Positions 45,912-58,860 of a stretch of 64,000 nt of DNA are shown here, in pieces. Where the stretch lies: contig NW_023501081.1 in NCBI RefSeq assembly GCF_014066305.1, forward strand, positions 62,001 to 126,000, in the 5' to 3' direction. The translations under genes and the position numbers were made by a program. Within the stretch, counting starts at the first letter, position 1, and each line of letters begins with the position of its first letter. A model generated the notes under the pieces. That model made no database searches, had not been told where the DNA came from, and was given only the letters and a program-made list of their open reading frames with translations. The DNA comes from Letharia columbiana (Eukaryota > Ascomycota > Lecanoromycetes > Lecanorales > Parmeliaceae).

Positions 45912-47176
45912 CAAGGCTGGGGACATATTTCCACACTTTCCGGAAGATTTCAGGCGTGATAATGACCGGTTGCCAGGTATAGCGACGGAATTCCAGGCAT
46001 TGGCCGCTGCTAAATGATTCCCAATGCAAGGCCACAATATTGTGCATTGGCAAAACCTTCTGTGAGATGATCTTAGACCATGAAATTTACTCTTGATCCT
46101 GGTTGTTTCCACAATGGACCACTTCAAGAAAATTTTCGCTTCTTACACCGCCCGCTATGCGCGGGCACACACGTCCCATCGCTTGGCGAGTCTCATATCT
46201 TCGAAGCTGAGAGTGTCGCCGTGTCGTCGAGATGGCGCAAGAGTGCCGGATTCTCGTCGCGAGCTATCATGTCACATCGTGACAACTTGGGTATTTGCTT
46301 CTGTCAGTACGTCTCGGATCTTGGACCCAAACCGTGAGGGGTAGGAAGGATAGTCATAGAAGAGGGCATTCCGCATCGGGGATGTAATGAGTGTCCTTGT
46401 CGCACCAGAGCGCAGCCAACACGCCGAAGATCTAACCTTGTTTCTTCCTCAACGCTTCAACTTGCTACAACAAAGGCCTCATTAGCCAGGAAATCATTCT
46501 GACCACAGACTTTCTTCGACGAACGGGGGTGGTAACAACCAACGAGACGCGTGCGACCCAAATACGCACATTCGGGCGCTAGTTCTTCTTATTTGGCAAT
46601 GAAATTGAGTCGCAAGACATGTTTCGGGAGCAAAAATACCCTTCTATTCCCCAGACCTGGATTTCCTACCTCGAAACAGCAATTCTGACTCCGAAGTCTG
46701 CGTGGGTATCTTTCATCGGCAACAGAGACAACGACATTGCAGTAGTGACGGGCACAGCCTGATGTGTCCGCACTTCGCCGCCATGTTCAACGTTCCTTCT
46801 CATCTTATCATCCATGTAGCTGGAACATGTCTGTCTTCCTACCATAGTGCGCATGTCTACCAGCCTCACCTCTAAAACCAAGTGCTCCAGCAGGATAGGG
46901 AAAACAGGAGCTCCCGCCGTCGTCAGTAGCACCGCCTGTCCGATGAATAGGGCCCAGTATACACATTCTCGTTAGGACTCTATCCAGGCTCACTGCCGGT
47001 CTGATGACCAGGTTGGATTCTATCGGCACTAGACACCTTTGGGTGCAACCAATAGGTGCCCTCTTGATCGGCAAGATTTGGGTGCAATTCTGGACATGCG
47101 AGATGTAACGCCAAATTTTCCGAAAGAAGACTCGCAGATTGGATTTGCACAGCGGTGCGCGAGTTTTAAGAACTAA

Positions 47177-47218
47177 TCGTATGGGAACACGCTACACTTA
47201 AAGCGTGTTCCCATACGA
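47177..47218. repeat. Perfect 17-bp inverted repeat (hairpin)
   Basis: TCGTATGGGAACACGCT at 47177-47193 pairs perfectly with 47202-47218 across an 8-base loop. There is no T-run after it, and no gene ends here, so a terminator role is not supported. It could be a protein-binding palindrome, a very small transposon relic or a hairpin RNA. Confidence 0.75.
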
Positions 47219-48591
47219 CTAAAGTCTCCATGAAGTATGGGCAGGACTCGCAGCTCGCTCAGCCGCGTTGAATTTCACATAGGTAACAACATCTGCGAAT
47301 ATTAGTGCGACCATTACACTGCCCAGCGCAATTTATTATTCAGAGAGGAAGGCATCCATGATCATAAATAAGCAGATGACGAAGCACCAACAATTTAACA
47401 AACAACAAGTACATGCCGCCGGTCTCTTTAATTAATATGAATTGTTTTAGTCGTGAACTCAGTATACGCAAAGGACTAGTACCCATACAGCCACAATCGC
47501 GAGCAAAGAACTTTACCATTTAGGAAAATCCTCTTCCTCGGCTCCTCTTGTTCTTGTTCCATCGCCCCCAATTCCAAAACGACCTCTTCTCCTCTTCAGA
47601 CTTGGCCCCCACAGCTAGAGGATCTTATTATCACCCTAGGCATGACTATACTATGGTGATCATTGGGGGCGAAATTGGCAAATGAAATGAAACAATCTCC
47701 TCTTCCATTTCATCGGATCTCGTCAATAAAAGATCAAGTACGGTACCTATCCGTCTCCAACCTCCTTCACCATGCCCGACAATCTCTCATCAGCGACAGG
47801 AAGAGGAAGATATAAAGTGCGCAGGACCACATTCACCTGTCCACATCGAGGTACCCTCCCCCCTTCTCCCAATAGGTCGCTCCGTCCCCCCCCCGTGATA
47901 CATCTCTGCGTCCCTTGGACGCCGAACATTCCATCCATCCCACAACAGCCTCTTCCCAAACTGGATAGAATAAAGGTCAAGCCTCCCGAACAACACCCTC
48001 TCAATCCAGAGCTCGCCGCAAGCACCCATGAAACCCTGCCCTTCCAATCCCAAACCGCAACGCATCGCACAAGGCATTTCGATTCCGCAAACGCTGCGTA
48101 GTTATCCGTCTCCTTTTCAATCGACGTAAAGCAGATGGCTCAATCCTACGGATCTCACCTCTCCAGCGAAGCTCGTAGGCGGAAAGGTCGACAGACACGG
48201 TGGATGCATTCTGCAGGGCATCGCGGCGCAGCGATGGCATGCACAGATGCTGTGGACGGATAGATAGATTAGATCTCATACACACACACATACACACACA
48301 CGGATATGCAAGCAACAGCTAGACATCGTCGTCATTATCGCAATGCGTACCTATAGATATACAAACACATACACATAGGTACAAAACTACGTGCACAATC
48401 TCCGAAATACGTCCGAATGTCCGCACGCACGCACCCACACACCCATCCCTCACACTCCCGACCGCATCCGCATGCGAAAAGCGCAGCTTGAGACCTCAGA
48501 AAACGGACGGCCAAAAACGTACCTCCACACGCGCACCATCTCCCATCCCTCGCGTAGAAACTTTCCCCCCGATTCCGAGAGCCCATCCCTT

Positions 48592-48705
48592 AAATCAAAT
48601 CAAATCAAATCAAATCAAATCAAATCAAATCAAATCAAATCCAGAAAGGAAAAGGAAAAGAAGAAAAGGAAAACAAAAAAAAAAATCAAATCAAATCAAA
48701 TCAAA
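48592..48705 (+). repeat. (AAATC)n microsatellite, two blocks
   Basis: About ten perfect AAATC units run from 48592 to 48641. After an A/G-rich spacer of about 40 bp the same unit resumes for four to five copies at 48683-48705, so one array has been split. Confidence 0.95.
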
Positions 48706-49045
48706 ACTGCAGCGCGGCCCCTGAAGCAATATCACCCCCCCCCATCTCCCCCCCTCGTCTGAAACACCAACGCCCCCTCAGCAGGAGAAGGGGATGTCGG
48801 GGGGAAGACCGGCGTTTGGGACTTTCGAAGAACTACCTCACAAACATACCTACGCTACGGGGACGAGGACGAGCACGACTACAAAAAGGGGGTCTCGAGC
48901 CGCGTATCCACCCGGCCTAATCTTACGTTCTGCTCTCCTTTGTCTCCGTCGCGGATGAAAATGTGGATGGTGGTCGGTTGGCGGGATTGGGATGGATGAT
49001 TCAGGGTCGCGACGGGGTTGGCGTCGCTATTTCATTGAGCCTTGG

Positions 49046-49138
49046 GAGTGAGTGGGTGAGTGAGTGAGTGAGTGAGTGAGTGAGTGAGTGAGTGAGTGAG
49101 TGAGTGAGTGAGTGAGTGAGTGAGTGAGTGAGTGAGTT
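49046..49138 (+). repeat. (GAGT)n microsatellite and purine tract
   Basis: About 23 near-perfect GAGT units, immediately followed to 49205 by a G/A-only stretch of GGAGAGGAG-type repeats. No coding frame uses it. Confidence 0.95.
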
Positions 49139-49302
49139 AATAGATAGGAGGAAGGAGAGGAGAGGAGAGAGGAGGGAGGAGGGAGGAGAGGAGAGGAGAG
49201 AGACAGAAGCGCGTTCGACGATGATGTTAGAATGGGTACGTCCGGAATCTGAAGGTATGTGAGTTGCGTCTAGTTACAAGATATGTATCTGCGTGAGCTC
49301 TG

Positions 49303-49346
49303 CTTTCCTTCCTTCCTTTCTTCCTTCCTTCCTTCCTTCCTTCCTC
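49303..49346 (+). repeat. (CCTT)n microsatellite
   Basis: Tandem CCTT/CTTC units interrupted once by CTTTC; it is the third long simple repeat within 750 bp. Confidence 0.9.
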
Positions 49347-49729
49347 CAAAGCGAGCGGTATAGTCTCACGACTCTATGTACTCCTTGTCTCCGTACGCCG
49401 TATCGATTCCGGGTATCGAAGAGGATAAAACGAGTGTGAGGTGCGGCTTCCCCGACTCCGATGGCCATCTCGGCCGTGCGGTCAAGGCTGGCAGAGCACA
49501 CCCATGCTTTTTCGCATCCCAGATCCTTTGCGCGGAATCCTTCCGGCTACCTCCATCATGGTGCCCCGGCACATGCGCAACCTCGATGTTAGCTCCTCGC
49601 GAGCATTCGCCGTAGCGATGAACATCTTCGCATGCCCTCCCATATGTGTATCTACCTTCTGCCATTCCTCCTTCATCAAGCGCAGTCTATTGTTTTCCCA
49701 TTGTAAATATCCCAAAGTCATATCATTCG

Positions 49730-51449
49730 TCAAGGTCCATCACCCTCGTCATACCCCGGGTCATCGCCTGCCCTCCAGCTCCATCTTATCCACGAGGATG
49801 TCCGGGATATCCGGCTCCGAAAGCTTCTCCTGTCCGAACTCCCGGGCGATCTGTCGACGCTGGGCCCGCGAGAGTACATTCGGGAATTGGTTTTGCTGGA
49901 CCTGGCAGTATTGGATTTGGGAGGAGTGGAAATCGGAGTGGTGGATTTGGGAGGAGTGGAAGTCGGCGTGGTTGATTCCGGGGAATTGCTTTTGGGGAAG
50001 GGCGATTTAGGAGGAGTTTCCTTCGAGGTGGTCGAGTGTTGTTTCTTGGGGTTCGGACTGCTCGATCGGCTACCCCACCGAGAGGTAGGTCTGCTGCCCC
50101 AACGAGAGCGAGTCTTGCTAGATTGTCGCGAGCTCCGCTTGCTTGGACAATACGCTTTCTGCGGTCGAGCGCACGCATCGAAGCTCAACCCTCCCATCTG
50201 TGAGTCCACGGCGTGCCAGAAGTTGGCATCCTCACTTGCCGCGTCACATTCAGGGTCAAATTGCCCGTCTGGGAAGCTGGGAACATTTTGCAGGTGAATG
50301 TCATCGCTTTGCGAATCCCCCCAGCAGGAGGGAAGCGGTGGGTTCGGCCAGAGATACCTGCCCAGGAAAGAAGTGCGGGTGTGATCTAGAAAGATGAGAA
50401 ACGGATCGCCCAAGGTCGGTATTGAGGTAATGACGGTGCCGATGTTCTGTTCGACGCTCAAGCAAATCTCAACGCAAGCCAAACCCCCTAGGATTTTTAG
50501 ATTAGCTTGATTATGTCACGAGACCCTAGCAAGATGACCTACAGCTTGGATCGTTACCGCCTGTCTCACAATACACTCTGCAAATAGAAGCGCCGGCAGT
50601 GCTACAAATTTGTCAGCGGCAAATTCAGATTTCTGGTCATTCAACCCCCCCCCCAGTGAATGGTTCCGCTTACCCATAGGCTAAAAAGGCGATCGTCAGG
50701 ACTCCCCACTTCTCCCTCAAACGAGTTTGGAGGTTGAGTAAGAAGATCAAGGGGAGACTGGCAGTCAGGAAATTGATGACGATATCGAAGACTGTGTTTG
50801 GTGAGCAAAAACCCCGTAAAAGTATTTTCGACTCCCCATGACTTACTACCGAAGACTTTTTGAATCATGCCCCGTGTTTCCTTCGGGATGCAGCGAGCAT
50901 GAAGAGATTCATCCCACAGACCCTGAATTGGCATGCACTGGAAGCACAAGACGAAAAATGAAGCGGTCGAGATGATAAGGAAGAAGGCCATGAGCATATA
51001 GATTGCTCGAGCGTGCGGCTGTTTCGTGTGTCCAACCGGTGGCATTCGGAGAACCAGGAGACACGAAGAAAGTCGAACAAGCAGTGTCCCGAGAATCTGA
51101 AGCATTCCGTTGATCGTCGTCCACATGATGGTTGCTGAGATTTGATGAGGAGTCAGAGTCGCTGCATGATGCCCAAACCGATTGTCAACTTGGATGACGC
51201 TGATGATGGCCTGTGCAACTCCAAAGACCTGGAATCGACATCAGTAAACACCTTTCCTTTACCCCATTTCTTGATGGGACCTACCGTGGCCGCCAGTATC
51301 GTATGGTCGTCCCACCCCGGAATATTCAGCGAGATACATCGGCCATGAAGTCTCAAGCCGACGGCAATAAGCGCCAAAGCCAGGGTAAGCCATTCAGCAA
51401 TGAGTAAGCTGGGCCCACGGTTCTCATCTGTTGGCGATCCGGGAAACAT
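49730..51449 (-). CDS. SAT4-family fungal rhodopsin-domain membrane protein (3 of 3)
   Basis: Five exons: 51449-51285, 51228-50847, 50791-50674, 50601-50543 and 50487-49730; introns of 56, 55, 72 and 55 bp keep frame; 493 residues. GWDDHTI follows helix 1 (family hallmark GWDD). Later come NRFGHH, SSCLLVLRM in helix 3, FFVLCFQCMPIQGLWDE with the partner Cys (HARC), VFDIVINFLTASLPLIFL in helix 5-6, GGNDPSWGLACVEI and SVEQNIGTVITSIPTLGD in helix 7. The tail of about 200 residues is much longer than in the other two copies and is low-complexity, with repeated STTPTSTPPKS-like units and an Arg/Ser-rich end. A predicted surface receptor; the tail may be a phosphorylation-rich signalling region (inference). 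Confidence 0.85.
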
Positions 51450-53287
51450 TGCTTACTTCTTCGTATCCTCGGGGGAGGAGGGAATTGATATACGAAGAGA
51501 ATTTATTAGATGGTGGACTGCGGTCGAATACGTAGATTGAATTGTATAGATTGTGGGGGCCGCTTGGGCAAATTTCTCAAGTGAGGCGAAGTCCCCGGTC
51601 CATGGCTTGCGCGGGTAACCTACGTATCTCCAGACGTTGGTTGATGGATGATTGGTGATTGATAGCTAGCCACTTCCGTCCTTGCACTCACAGTCACATA
51701 TAAAGTCTTATGAAGCGGAGTCGGAGAGGAGAGAAGCAGGTGACGTTGAAGATTTAGACGCCTGGATGTGCTGTCAGGGATACTTTGCACGGAGTAGGAG
51801 CTGCCCACATGCTCAATGGGTCACTAACCACAATCGGACCAGGCTGTGTCCCTTTGGCCACTAGTCATACTTTTGGAAAGCAAGTGAGCCGCCCGTGTTG
51901 CCGCTAAATTCTGCGTTTGATTTGGGATGGACGGTAATAATGTTATAGGTTGTGTTTGTGCCACATTCGTGGACACTGCTGCGGTATTTGGGAGCTGACG
52001 ATCGAGGTTAAAAGAAGCAAGTGAAGCGAGAAGTGTACATTTGAGTCATTGTTTGGGGCGGGGGGGGGGAAGAGAAATGAGAGTGCGAGGATGGCACAGT
52101 TGGCAAAAAACAAAGATGGGCAAAATAATAATCATGATGGGTGGGAGGTTTAGTGCGCGTTGAACCTTAAGGCCAACCCTTAAATTGAGAGGCGGCAGGC
52201 CTAGCTTCAGTCATTACAGGGGTTGCACAGACCACTCCCGGGCACGATGGTTGAAGAGGCCACGAGGTTCCTAGGGATCATGAGCCAAACAAATATGAGC
52301 CATGAGCCTTAAAAATGAGGGTGCATTAGCCGCAGCCCCCGGGTCTCCGGGGCTGCGAAACGTCCGTTTCGCCGATCGCCAGTGGGGTTGATCAATGTGC
52401 TTTTGGCTGTCCCCGGGGTGTCCTTCAAAAGGTTTAGGGGTTCACCGGACCCCCCGGCCTGGTCGCAATGCCCGAACGGACTTGACTCCCACATAGAATC
52501 ATGACATACCGAACGCAAGTCCAGGATTTTCCCTCCTCCAAAGAAAGGAGAAGGATGGAATTCCTACCTATCGAATTGTGGCAAATTGGAAAAGAGCAAG
52601 TAAAGGCGACACAATGTAGCAACGGTGATGAAATAACAGAAGTAACGAACCTTAAAGATTGACATTGGTACTGTTGTATGGAGATCTACAGTCCAGTCGC
52701 AACTCAGAGACTCAGTCACAAACTTTAGCAAGTATCACGCAAACCCCTAATAACTATGGACTAAGTAGGTTAATATGGACCCCACTACTCCAACGCCTCT
52801 ATCGATGACTGCATATATGTTTCGATTAACGATGATAGGGACCGTCCATTGTTGAACCTCGGCAGTACTCGGTGAGCCTCGTGAGGCTGAAACAGGCACC
52901 GTGAAACAAAACCTTTGAACCCAGAACATGATTTCTCGCTTAGTCTGACACGCTAGCATCGACCAGCTACGGCACAGCCAGAGGGGCATTCCTCTAGCCA
53001 CCCGATTCCTCTCATCTGCGGCCTGAACACGAGATTGTGCGAACCTTCCGTCCCACTCCCAAGGGACAAGATTGCATTGGCCGCGTGTGCGGGTCTGTTG
53101 CAACGTTGATGAGTAGTGCGAACCAATCGATCTGGAGATACCGTCACATTCGCAAACACATCCATGCCACATCGCTGGCTTTCAGCCTATGATTGACGCT
53201 GGAGCAACCGTGAGACTTGAACCGCCGATCCCTCCGTGGGTAGACGCCTTCACATGACTCTGATTGAGTCTAGGAAATTTATGAAAA

Positions 53288-53418
53288 TACTCGTGGATTC
53301 CAGAAGTGAGTCCTTTGATAGAGCGAGGACACCAATAGATCAAGCGACATGCCGCTAAGTGGAAATATCTATTGGTGTCCTCGCTCTATCAAATAACTCA
53401 CTTCTGGATCCACGAGTA
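53288..53418. mobile_element. 131-bp near-perfect palindrome (MITE or hairpin RNA locus)
   Basis: Left arm 53288-53340 and right arm 53367-53418 are inverted copies of each other over about 52 bp, with only one 1-bp indel and two mismatches. The loop is 26 bp. Both ends read TA followed by CTCGTGGAT, so the element may sit in a TA target duplication as Tc1/mariner-type MITEs do. Arms include TTTGATAGAGCGAGGACACC. A transcript from either strand would fold into a long stem. Confidence 0.85.
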
Positions 53419-56400
53419 CATGCTTTGGAATCATGAATCTTTCTCTCTCGTTCAATTCGCCACACTTTTGCACGGTATTGCGCGAGTTGACGTGCCCTGT
53501 ATATTTTCGCTACAGTCGCTACAGCGATACGGAACAGCTGGCGTTGCCTGTCCCCGGGCACGGATTCCGCCCCCAAGATCACGGTAATGGTAGGAGGCTG
53601 TGGCCTCTATTCGCGAAGTAAAATACTCACTACACCTCTCCCTCAGCTCCGAAAGCCCGTGTGCTTTGGTGTAATAACATAGAAGTAATTTGCCTATTCC
53701 GTAAGGTGGTGGTGGCTTGTGCTGTGGAATCTTCGTGTTGCTTCTGTTTTGCCATTCCTTATTTTCTATTTTCTGCTTTATACTCAGGAAACTTGTGCCG
53801 ATTTCCAAGCATCGCGTCGACCGAGTATGGAGTCGGGCGGACTTTCGCGGATTCGACACACCTCCACTGGTAGCGAAAGTGCCGTGCTAGACTTCAGCTT
53901 AACATGCAGGGCACGGTTAAGGTGCACGGCTACCGAGGGGAAATCCCTCAAGGCATCGTCATTTTCGCTTCTTTGCCACATGGTTGACCCCCCATCACGA
54001 GTATCTTATGGTCAAGGCCGCATGGAGGTCCTATCAGGGCTCTTTGTACAGTTGCCTGGGCCCGGAGGGTGCACGCCTTTTGCCAACTGGTAACGTTATT
54101 AGGCGGGCTCAAGTCTGCTGCTGCCTAAATGCCAGTCATTCCAACCAATGTGAGCAGCTTCTGCTGCCATTCACGAATGTGGCGATGCAATGCTATTCTG
54201 TCCTAGCCGAATGCTGAACAAATTGAAGGCCAATCTTCGGCCACTGCGACCTTCATCCAAGACATGGGTCGCCCTCTGTTTTACGTGACGGCCGAAAGTT
54301 TTGGCAATTGTGTGTCGTTGATAACGGAGGATCCGTAGAATGTCTTCCTTCTACTCGCTTCTTGCTCATCAGCTACGGACGGAAATTGCCGATGTTTCCC
54401 ACCAATGTTGTAATCTAAAGATACAGCAAGAAACGGTCTCTCCGCTGCCCAGAACCATCTTAATGCTCGTCGAAAGTGACTCACCCTACTTCGGAATGAA
54501 GTCCACTTCCTCCGGGAACGTCTCTGCCTATTTCCAAACCCGTGTGAGCTGGTAAAATCCCAGAAAATCCAACAGGCACCGGGGTCAGACTCTACTTGTT
54601 TCCGAGAAGGAACCACCTGTCGATGACGGGTTCAAGCCCACCTTGACCGCAGCCTCTGTACGAAGAATTGCAAGGGATCCTGCCTCCATCTAACAATCGC
54701 ATAGAATCGACCAAAGCATCACCCTCTTCGCCGAAGTTCTGGCTAGATTGCATTGGTTTATGCATCAACTATTCTTTATTGTAGCTGTAACACTAATACG
54801 CATACTCTTCCCTCCTCAATGTGTAGTTTAGCGAAATTGAGGACCATGAACGCCTTCAGATGTGCACAGCTGTCAAGACCACTTCTTGATCGACGAAGAA
54901 GCCCACCCTGAGGCAACGCACGATGCAGAATTTGGCGTCATGAAACCGCCACAGGCTGTCGTTGACTATTCACATCAATTATCTCTGATCCAGGGAAGTG
55001 ACCTCTCAAGGCATGCAGCCGAACCTACCACGGCGTGTCCTTGACCTTCACGTCAAATGTCTCTCATCCAGAGAAGCAATGTCGCACGGCGTACCGCCGA
55101 ATCAAGTTCGAGAAAGTGCATCTGTATCTCAGATAACCTGAAATCTGCTGCCATCTTGCAGAGTCGGACGGGACTTGGTGCATGTCCTGTATTGTATGTC
55201 ATGCCTGTTAAAGCTGTCGTGCCAGTCACTGACCCGGTGCTTATCAACAGGGCAAGACTCCTCATCACCCACGTCGAGCACGACGGACGGATGACTTCGG
55301 CCTGCTGCCCTTCCACCCGTGGCAATTCGGCCACCACCAGAGACATCTATCTTCAAATACTTTGCCCTGTTGAGCGGCAATTGGACTGTCGGGCACTGAG
55401 GTAGCACAATATGTTGTACCCTGCATATTACACGGTCCTGTTGACACGCAATCCCTTGCCCCGCGATCTGAATTGAACCATGAGCATTCCGTGAGACTGT
55501 GGGTAAGATGAATACATCCTTGCCGGCAAGGTAGAGACACGCTTAGACTGCAAGTCAGAGCTGGGATAGCTTCTACTACAACTGAAGACGATCAAGGGGA
55601 ACTCAATGGTGTGTTGATTGGATGACAGCCAGTGGTGCATCAGATACCAATCGACTCATCAGCTCCTTTATCTATATCTACAAGAAACAATGCTGGCCTG
55701 GCCGAACAGACCTCCCAGATTTTGGACATACATATTCATACGATTCCAATACATCCCTTTCCCCAAATTGCTCTCCACATCACAACTCTCTTCCGGATGC
55801 TCTATATCACTCCAAAGATTTAGCTTCCAGTAAAGCATTCACGTTGAAATAAATGCTTGCATCAGATCTCCTCTTTCGAATCCCTACCACAGTCAGACAG
55901 ACCCTCCCGTACGTATTTATCCGCTACCTGGTATATAGAGACCCGCAACGCCAGCAACAGCGATAGACATGATTCGGAGCAGCCTCCCCGCGATGGCGCT
56001 TCGATGAGGCCTGCGACTGGTGGGTGTCAGATGGGGAGACGGACCGAGAGTGCCCTCATACTCTTTGGTAGCAGCTCCTCGACTGCGGATATCCCCGCCT
56101 GTCCCGCGCATTTCAGACACGCAAACATCCCCAGCCCCCTCCGTTCGCGTTGAAATATCAGCGAGTATCATCTCCGATGCAGTCTCTGCTGTGATGCTAC
56201 AAGATGTTCTCCTTCGCAGGCAGCCATCCATCGCGGACTCGACGAGTGCAACAGCCAGCAAGGGTCGTTGCGCAAGCCGAGTACTAGCACAAAGCCAGTA
56301 ATCCCCCCAGCCTGGTCGGGACTCCAGAACGCACTTCGAGTCGCCCGCAACCATCCAAGAAGACACATGCGGCAGACCAACCCCAGCGGCGCCTTCGCTC

Positions 56401-58818
56401 TCTCGCCGTACGTTGAGAACCCTCCAATCCGCTCCCGTGCGCCGTTGCCTGTGGATGAAACTGCCTCGAGAACCCGTACCACCGCGCTGAAGCTCAGACT
56501 TCAGTCCGCTGGACGGGTGCGATTTGCTTCGCTTGTTTCTCGTCGGTGCTAATTCCCAATCAACAACAATCCTGAAAGAAATACAGGTACAATACGATGC
56601 ATTGCTAACCCCATTGTTGATAACACATATCTATCGAATCAATAAAGACGAGTCTTTCAAGATCAACACGAGTCTCATGCCAGCCTGAGGTCTCAGTAGT
56701 CGCCACGACTCTAAAAAAGCCAACCATCAGTACTCGATCTCGCAGGCCGGATCTCCACTATGTGTGAAAACGTCGACGTCAAAGTCGCAAGCGATTCCCG
56801 CCAGAGAAACTGGGCGCGATGAAAAGCGCATCGGAGCGACGATAGGAACAACCATGCTAGAGCAAACAACAGCAAACAGACGGCTTTAGAGCCATCGCAT
56901 CAACCCACTCGTTCTGTACATGCAGTCTCCATTACCGACAGCGGGCCAGTGAAACTTCGTAGGCGCGGATAGGTCCACGGGTATCGCGAATAAATCTATT
57001 CGTCTTTATTGGGCCTACCCACTTCAAATACCTTATTTGTTTATCTGTGCCTGTTGGCATTTGCTCACGTGCCAACTCTCCTCCATGCTGAGACGTTGAT
57101 TTTGCTTCTCAAACACTCGGATCGCTCAATCTGAACGAGACCCAAGGCACATCCAGCCGTAGTCCCATCCATGCCAGCGACATCTATAGGCTGATACGTG
57201 CCGCCGATGAAAGCGCACGGGCGAGATAGGAAACTGTACAGCAGTGCAGCAAACAGATTCTGAGTATCAGACTCGGAATCAAGGCATTCTTACAGGTCCC
57301 GGGAGTAGGCGAAAACGACGCGAATCGGAGTGCTCAATGACTGCTCATCACAGTGGGAACTGTGGGTCTGACGGTGATGCCGAATGGTCATGCCGTACGT
57401 GTCTTCAGCACGAGACACGTGTCTACTATCGCGAGCTATACAGCCTCTGCACCGTCTTCCGATCTCATCTCTTCCAGCGCCACAGCACTCTTTCGTCCCA
57501 CCCTCCTCCCAATCACACCCGTACGCAGCCATCGTTCTCACTCGGTCCACGTCTAGAATACGCCGCGGAGGCATGGGAAAGTTTCTCAGCGCTGGGGTAC
57601 GAGGATACGCCTGTTCAGGCCTCCGTGTGGCTGCTATCCGCGGCGTTAAGACGGGCCAATCGTTGTCTACATCCTCTATACGCACTACATGTGCGTTGAT
57701 ATACAATGTGCGTTTCTCGGATGGGAATGAGACAACTGACAGGTAAATTTTTCCGACACTTCGTTCACTGTTTTCCAACGCTAGACGCCAGACACGCGAA
57801 ATAGCTGTAGGGGGGTTGCGATTGAGATCCCCACACGAGTTGGATTGTCGCTACGCAGTGTCCGATCCGAAGGAGTATCTCCAACCTTTCCTGAGACCCT
57901 TGATCGTATTTGAATGCTTCCACTGAGAGAGCACTCGCTTGCTTCTGTGTGAAAAAAAACACATCAAACCGGGAGCCAACCAATCCGTACTCGACCACCG
58001 ATCCATTCCCAACGATGATTCCGTGCAAACCAGCCTTCGTCTCCAAAGACCACCCGCAGGCCCAACGTTCTCTTCACCACACAAATTCCCCCTATGTACG
58101 GCCGCTACTCTCTCGCAAAGCCCAAGTCGTCAGAGGCGGGCTTAGAGAAGGTCACCACCGAAATCACCGGATATCGAGGCAATGGTGTGCGAAGCCTTGC
58201 AGGACAAGCGACTGACCAAGATGAAAGGCTGGTTCCGTACAGCGCACGTCAACGTCAACCCACGCCACGCCTCCCGACGAGTCCGCTCCTCCACATCCGC
58301 AATCGGGCTGCCCGCCTGCACCTGACGAAGCACCAACATCCCGTAGCGCAAACAAACAGACCGAAGAGCGCATCTCCATCGCCGATCGAGCCCGCGAATG
58401 CCATCGACCTCGGCGCACGCACGCTGGTAGGACACGGTCGGCCGAATGCGACGACACAACCGCGAGCCATCTTCGACCCCGTCACCGCGTTCCCGTGCAC
58501 CAGAACCCATGTTTCCACAAGGGAGAGGTTCCACGGTAGTTCCGGACGCCGCGGAGGCTTGGATCGATGGCAGAGGAGGAGGAGGAGGAGGAGGGAATTG
58601 GGGATTCGGATGAGCATCAACAAGTACCCGCGATTCCGTTACATGCAATCCCACGCAAGCTTCTGTGTTTGACAGGTCATTCGCCGGCCGAGGTCGAACG
58701 ACTGTAAGATCAAGCTGGCCGACGGGCGTTCCACAACGCGGCGCTGCGTAGCTGGCGTTTCGAAAGCTCCTCTATTGCCAAGCACAGGTGCGTCGCGCCG
58801 GACTCACGTCAATGCTGT

Positions 58819-58821
<3 letters not shown>

Positions 58822-58857
<36 letters not shown>
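58822..58857 (+). repeat. (AG)n microsatellite
   Basis: About 17 perfect AG units; non-coding. Confidence 0.95.

Positions 58858-58860
<3 letters not shown>

Larger units (their letters stand above)
43091..49729. other. Long gene-poor stretch with inverted repeats and microsatellites
   Basis: More than 6 kb without a supported gene. Some frames of 100-200 codons exist (43750-44355 and 44856-45332 on plus), but they have no domains and change composition abruptly. The stretch holds the inverted repeat at 45733-45911, a perfect 17-bp hairpin at 47177-47218 and the microsatellite cluster at 48592-49346. Confidence 0.5.

Noticed and set aside
48592..49346. Regular arrays that could be taken for a CRISPR locus
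   Set aside because: Units are 4-5 bp with no spacers; these are microsatellites in a eukaryotic genome.
49887..50297. Plus-strand frame of 136 codons rich in Gly and Val
   Set aside because: It is the reverse of the repetitive Ser/Pro tail of the third SAT4 gene.
53190..53275. tRNA-like segment on minus (GGTTCAAGTCTC and a GACTC/GAGTC D-arm-like hairpin)
   Set aside because: The T-arm stem does not pair and no acceptor stem can be formed, so it cannot be called a tRNA.
58094..58672. Overlapping long frames on both strands
   Set aside because: Both come from one GC-rich, low-complexity segment (including a GGA run) and show no domains or splice signals.
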